64,000 nucleotides of DNA, from the NCBI GenBank assembly GCA_019454045.1, contig SKCR01001870.1, positions 1 through 64,000 of the forward strand, in the 5' to 3' direction. Origin of the DNA: Zanthoxylum bungeanum. Its lineage: Eukaryota; Streptophyta; Magnoliopsida; Sapindales; Rutaceae. A model generated the notes under the pieces. That model searched no databases and was not told the origin of the DNA. It saw only the letters and a program-made list of their open reading frames with translations. The position numbers and the translations under genes are program-made. Shown here one piece after another: positions 59,822-64,000 of this stretch (its first letter is position 1; each line of letters opens with the position of its first letter).

Positions 59822-60450
59822 TAGTGCCCCCAACTTACAAATTCTTGATTATGGACCTCAGCCGAAATCCATCATCCACAATATACAAACTTTTACAATA
59901 CCTCATATTTGTATAACAAATAGTGGCGATCTTGTACATAACATGATCTAGAGAAAACTTCAAATTGATATGCATCAGGAGATGTGTCTTTTGGACTTGA
60001 ACCTTCCGTAGTAAATTCTTATTGGATTTACCGATGAGTCAGTGTGTATAGAAGACATTGAACTGGTCATCATATTTTGTAAATCTAGGCAATAAGTATC
60101 ACAAATATTCAATTTCGACATCTTTCGATTCATACGGTTGTGTTCATTTTGGTCCTGAAAAATCATGGATTCATAAGAGCTTTAGAGAATTTAGCCATTT
60201 AATTCTCACAAATGTGACCCCACATTACTCCTATATAGGTGTGACAAAATTTACAAGTATCGTATAATATTAATTTTTCATTAAGAATGATCATACATTC
60301 ATCCTTATCGTCATAAACAACATAACTTCTCCTATCATAGGAATGAGCAGCTTGTTATGCTCTATTACTTGAGTTTCACCCAACTAGTTTTCCACATTGA
60401 ACCTAGACTTTGATTTACCAAATTGCTAGGTTGGGTTTCCGCTAAGTTAC
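59822..60450 (-). mobile_element. Probable 3' LTR of copia-3, part 2, and 3' UTR
   Basis: This is the continuation of 49823-51306 across the gypsy B target site. It is non-coding and directly follows, on the minus strand, the end of copia-3 RNase H. The exact LTR/polypurine boundary was not resolved. Confidence 0.55.
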
Positions 60451-60453
60451 TTC

Positions 60454-61829
60454 TCAATGTGCTGGATTTAAGCCCATTCCACTCGATAAATATAACACTT
60501 CCTGATTTGGTATACCCTTTGTTAATTGATCTGCAATATTCTCCTTTGATTTTACAAAATCAATGGAAATAATGCCAGTTGAAAGCATATGTTTTATAGT
60601 GTTATGTCTTCGTCTTATGTGTCTTGACTTCCCATTATACATATGGCTCTTTGCTCTCTCAATAGCAGCCATGCAGTCACAGTGCACACATATGGTCATC
60701 ACAGGTTGAGGCCACATTGGAATATCTTCCAATAAATTCTTAAGCCATTCTGCTTCTTCAGCAGCTTTATCCAAGGCTATGAATTCAGATTCCATTGTTG
60801 AACGTGCTATACACGTTTGTTTTTGTGATTTCCATGACACTGAAGCTCCACCAAGTGTAAACACAAATCCACTTGTTGCTTTTTCTGTATCATTTAAAAT
60901 CCAATTAGCATCATTATATCCTTCCAAAATTGGTGGATATTTTGTATAGTGTAAACCATACTTCATTGAGTATTTAAGATATCTCAATACTCTAACTAAA
61001 GCATCCCAATGATCATTTGAAGGATTACTCATATATCTTGCCAATCTATTCACAGAGTAGGCAATGTCTGGTCTAGTATAATTCGTGATGTATTTTAACG
61101 TCCCAATTATACGAGAATATTCTAGTTGTGACACAGTGTCCTCAACATTTTTCTTTAATGTACTCTTAGGATCAAAAGGGGTTTTAAATAGACTACTATC
61201 AAAATGTCCAAATTTCCGAAGAATCGCTTCCACGTAGTGTGATTGGCTTAGAATATAACCATCAGTACTTCTTTGAATTTGAATTCCTAAGAGAACATCA
61301 TCTTTTCCTATGTCTTTCATATCAAAGGTCGAATTTCATATTTTCTTCGTGGAGTTTATGACACTTAAATTCGGTCCCATGATGAGCATATCATCAACAT
61401 ATAAACATACAATGACAAATGAATCATTATTCATTTTCTTGATGTAAACACATTTATCACATTCATTGATCCGAAATCCATATGATAACATTATATGATC
61501 GAATTTCTCATGCCATTGTTTGGACGCTTGTTTAAGTCCATAAAGTGACTTGACAAGTTTACACACTTTTTCCTCTTGTCTTTTTGCTACAAACCCTTCA
61601 GGTTGTTCCATATAAATTTCTTCATCCAACTTACCATTTAAGAATGCAGTTTTAAATCCATTTGATGTATTTCCAAATTATAAATTGCTGCAATCACTAT
61701 TAACATCCTTATAGATGTTATTCTGGTTACTGGTGAGTATGTGTCAAAGAAATAAAGTCCTTGTTTTTTACGGTATCCTTTAGCTACCAAACGAGCTTTG
61801 TATCTATCAATAGTACCATCAGGCTTCAA
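60454..61829 (-). pseudogene. copia-3 reverse transcriptase and RNase H
   Basis: Three minus-strand frames are in order. 61638-61829 gives DRYKARLVAKGYRKKQGLYF. 61336-61629 gives SLYGLKQASKQWHEKF and the intact catalytic YVDDM. 60454-61320 gives [40 protein letters not shown], then RNase H with [20 protein letters not shown] and [17 protein letters not shown], ending GMGLNPAH. Only one or two frameshifts separate the frames, so this is a relatively young copy. The catalytic Asp pair is preserved. Confidence 0.94.
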
Positions 61830-61943
61830 TTTCTTTTTGAAAATCCATTTGTAACCAATCGATTTGCAGCTGGATGGTAAGTCTACTAACTCCCACGTAT
61901 GGTTTTGTAGAATGGATTCTACTTCGCTATTTATTACTTTCTG

Positions 61944-62926
61944 TCAATAAACAGATTCAGACGAAGTTATGGCCTCTTGATATGTTTGAGGTTCAGCTTT
62001 AGTGAGAAACGTTATAAAATCAGGTCCATAATCTTTTGCTACCTTGATTCTTTTTCCTCTTCTAGGTTCTAAATCTTTCTCTTTGAGAGTTGATTTATTT
62101 GGTTCCAAATCCTTGTTTTGAACACCAGATAAAGATGCAACATCATTCCCATTCTCTTGATTACATTCGAGCATTTTTTGTTTATTTTTATCAAGTCTAT
62201 CCTTATAAGGAAATATATGCTCAAACCATTCAGCATTATTAGACTCAATAATTATATTTACTTGGATATCCGAAATTCCAGATTTGAAAACTAGAAAACA
62301 GTATGTTGCACTATTATTGGCATATCCAATAAACACACAATCAATGATTTTAGGTCCAAGTTTAACTCTTTTAAGTAAGCGAACTTGAACCTTTGCTAGG
62401 CAACCCCACAATTTTAGGATTTTGTATGCCAGTAGCCTTTTCTTCCATTTTTCATATAGAGATTGATCACTCTTCTTTGGTGGAATTCTGTTTAAGATGG
62501 TGTTAGCTGTAAGTAACGCTTCACCCCACATATTATATGGTAAACCAGAACTTTTAAGCATGGAATTCATCATATTCTTTATAGTTCTATTTTTCCGTTC
62601 TGTTGTGGAGTGTAGGGTGCTGTTGTTTGATGAATTATTCCATTATATGCATAAAATTCTGCGAAGGCATTAGATTCATATTCTCCGCCTCTATCAGATC
62701 GTAATATTTTGATCTTCTTGTCTAACTGATTTTCCACCTCAGCTTTATATGTCTTAAACATATTCAAAGACTCATATTTGCTATGTATCAAATATACATA
62801 ACAGTATCTACTACTATCATCTATAAAAGTGATGTAGTAATTCTTTCCACCATGACTTGGTATTGATTTAAAATCACCCAAATCTGTATGAAGTAATTCT
62901 AACAATTCATTTGATCTCTTAATCAC
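61944..62926 (-). pseudogene. copia-3 integrase
   Basis: Frame 62579-62926 carries the integrase core with LLHTDLGDFKS (first Asp), FIDDSSRYCYVYLI, ILRSDRGGEYES (second Asp) and APYTPQQNG. Frame 61944-62573 continues with MMNSMLKSSGLPYNMWGEAL, DCVFIGYANNSATYCFLV and a basic C-terminal region. One frameshift near 62575 separates them. Confidence 0.93.
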
Positions 62927-62929
62927 AGA

Positions 62930-64000
62930 TTTATATGACTAGCTAGCAAACTTTAAGTCAACACATGTTTCACATTTATGCATATTATCTTTTTTATAAT
63001 TAGGCAATAAACCAAGATTGACCATTCTATGCATATATTTAAAGTTAATGTGACCAAGTCTGGCATGCCATAATGTAGAAGATTTAAGCAAGTAAACATA
63101 AGCCTTATTTATTTTATTAATAGCATCATTAGCAATTACATTGAGTTTAAAGAGCCCTTTAGTGAGGTAGTCTTTTCCTACAAATGTTCCCCCCTTAGTA
63201 AGAACAAATTTGTCAGACTCAAATAAAAGTTTAAAACCCTTTTTGCTTAATACTGGACCAGAAACAAGATTTGGGCCGGGAATGCCCGACTTATCAATTT
63301 ATCCGGTAAACTGCTGGGCTTAGTAATTTCAGAGACATGGAGTACATCCATAAGAGTAAGTTCTTCCCGAAAGTGAATTTCAGAACCATTTTCCCTTTTC
63401 CAGCAACAGTTGTAGCAGTTGCATTGCCCATATATAACTTTTCATCGCCATTGTTAGGAGTGTAGGTAACAAACATATTTTCGTTTCCATAAATATGTCT
63501 TGTTGCACCAGTATCCAACCACCAATCCTTACTGTCAGTCAGTAAATTCACTTCAAAAACAACAATACCAATAAATTCTTCCTCAATAATATTTATTTGT
63601 TTGTTGTTGTTCTTATCATTTGGACCCGAATTTCCTTTCTTGTGGTGGCAGTCTAGTGCTCGGTGTCTAATTTTTCCACACACCCAATAAGCACCTTTAA
63701 TTTCCTTGGAATTCTTCCCTTTTGCAACAAGAACTTTCTAAGTTTTATCTTTCCCTTTATTATTCCATTTATTCTTCTGGTTTTGACTCTTAAGCTTAGG
63801 CGCCCCTCTACTCTCAATGACATTTACCTTGGCTTCAAATTCTGAAACATTCAGCCCTTCAGTCTTGCGGTGATCTTCTTACACCCTTAGTTTGAGAACC
63901 AGATCCTCTATTGAAATATCAGTCTTTTTATGCTTAAGATGTATCTTAAAACATTCCAAGATTGAGGTAATTTCTCTATCACATATCTGACATCAAAATG
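62930..64000 (-). pseudogene. copia-3 gag, protease and pre-integrase, running off the window
   Basis: Frame 63294-63683 holds the zinc knuckle and protease. YWVCGKIRHRALDC is a CCHC knuckle in which the first Cys is replaced by Tyr. WWLDTGATRHIYGNENMFVT follows, with the catalytic DTGA intact. The pre-integrase HxxxC region is in broken frames at 62940-63290. Upstream gag sequence continues to 64000 in disrupted frames. The 5' LTR is outside the window. Confidence 0.88.

Overview
The window is plant nuclear DNA, most probably from a eudicot. It is AT-rich and dominated by LTR retrotransposons of both plant superfamilies, together with hAT-like MITEs, a tRNA-derived SINE and an RTE-type LINE. 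It holds one CC-NB-LRR disease-resistance gene of the RPP13-like/R13 type. No species can be named from sequence alone. I see no clearly intact host gene: every recognisable host coding sequence (the resistance gene, a LOG gene, an RRP41 gene and an At1g61900-like gene) carries frameshifts, stops or deletions.

Layout. 1-7008: AT-rich DNA with a local triplication, a TSD-flanked hAT MITE (2004-2731) and an unclassified block (about 4632-7008). 7014-8873: a minus-strand solo LTR of Ty3/gypsy family A. 9609-13675: the CNL pseudogene, with a small LRR relic at 15181-15266. 16292-28664: a minus-strand Ty1/copia element (copia-1, TSD GAAAA) split in its RNase H region by a plus-strand family A gypsy element (17165-24866, TSD CTAGC). 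That gypsy element carries a gag remnant and, unusually, an intronless LONELY GUY (LOG) pseudogene. 28990-33165: a degenerate second copia holding a family A solo LTR (29297-31147, TSD CTAGG) and a GC-rich hAT MITE (31329-31680, TSD ATTAGGTC). 33220-46400: LINE, copia-LTR-like blocks, a truncated family A LTR, an At1g61900-like GPI-anchored-protein pseudogene, a SINE, another hAT MITE and a minisatellite. 46456-46790: an RRP41 (exosome) pseudogene fragment. 46836-49817: a minus-strand solo LTR of gypsy family B (TSD ATAGC). 51307-59816: a family B large LTR element with a non-coding, tandem-repeat interior (TSD ATCGC). It sits in the probable 3' LTR of a third copia (copia-3), whose pol and gag run on the minus strand to the window edge.

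The elements form a clear nesting order. Gypsy A inserted into copia-1, and gypsy B into copia-3. Exact 4-8 bp target-site duplications let eight insertions be placed to the base. The most unusual item is the LOG-type cytokinin-activation sequence inside the family A element, in the slot between the gag remnant and the polypurine tract where some plant gypsy elements carry an extra ORF. Similarity judgements here come from reading motifs; no database or alignment search was run.
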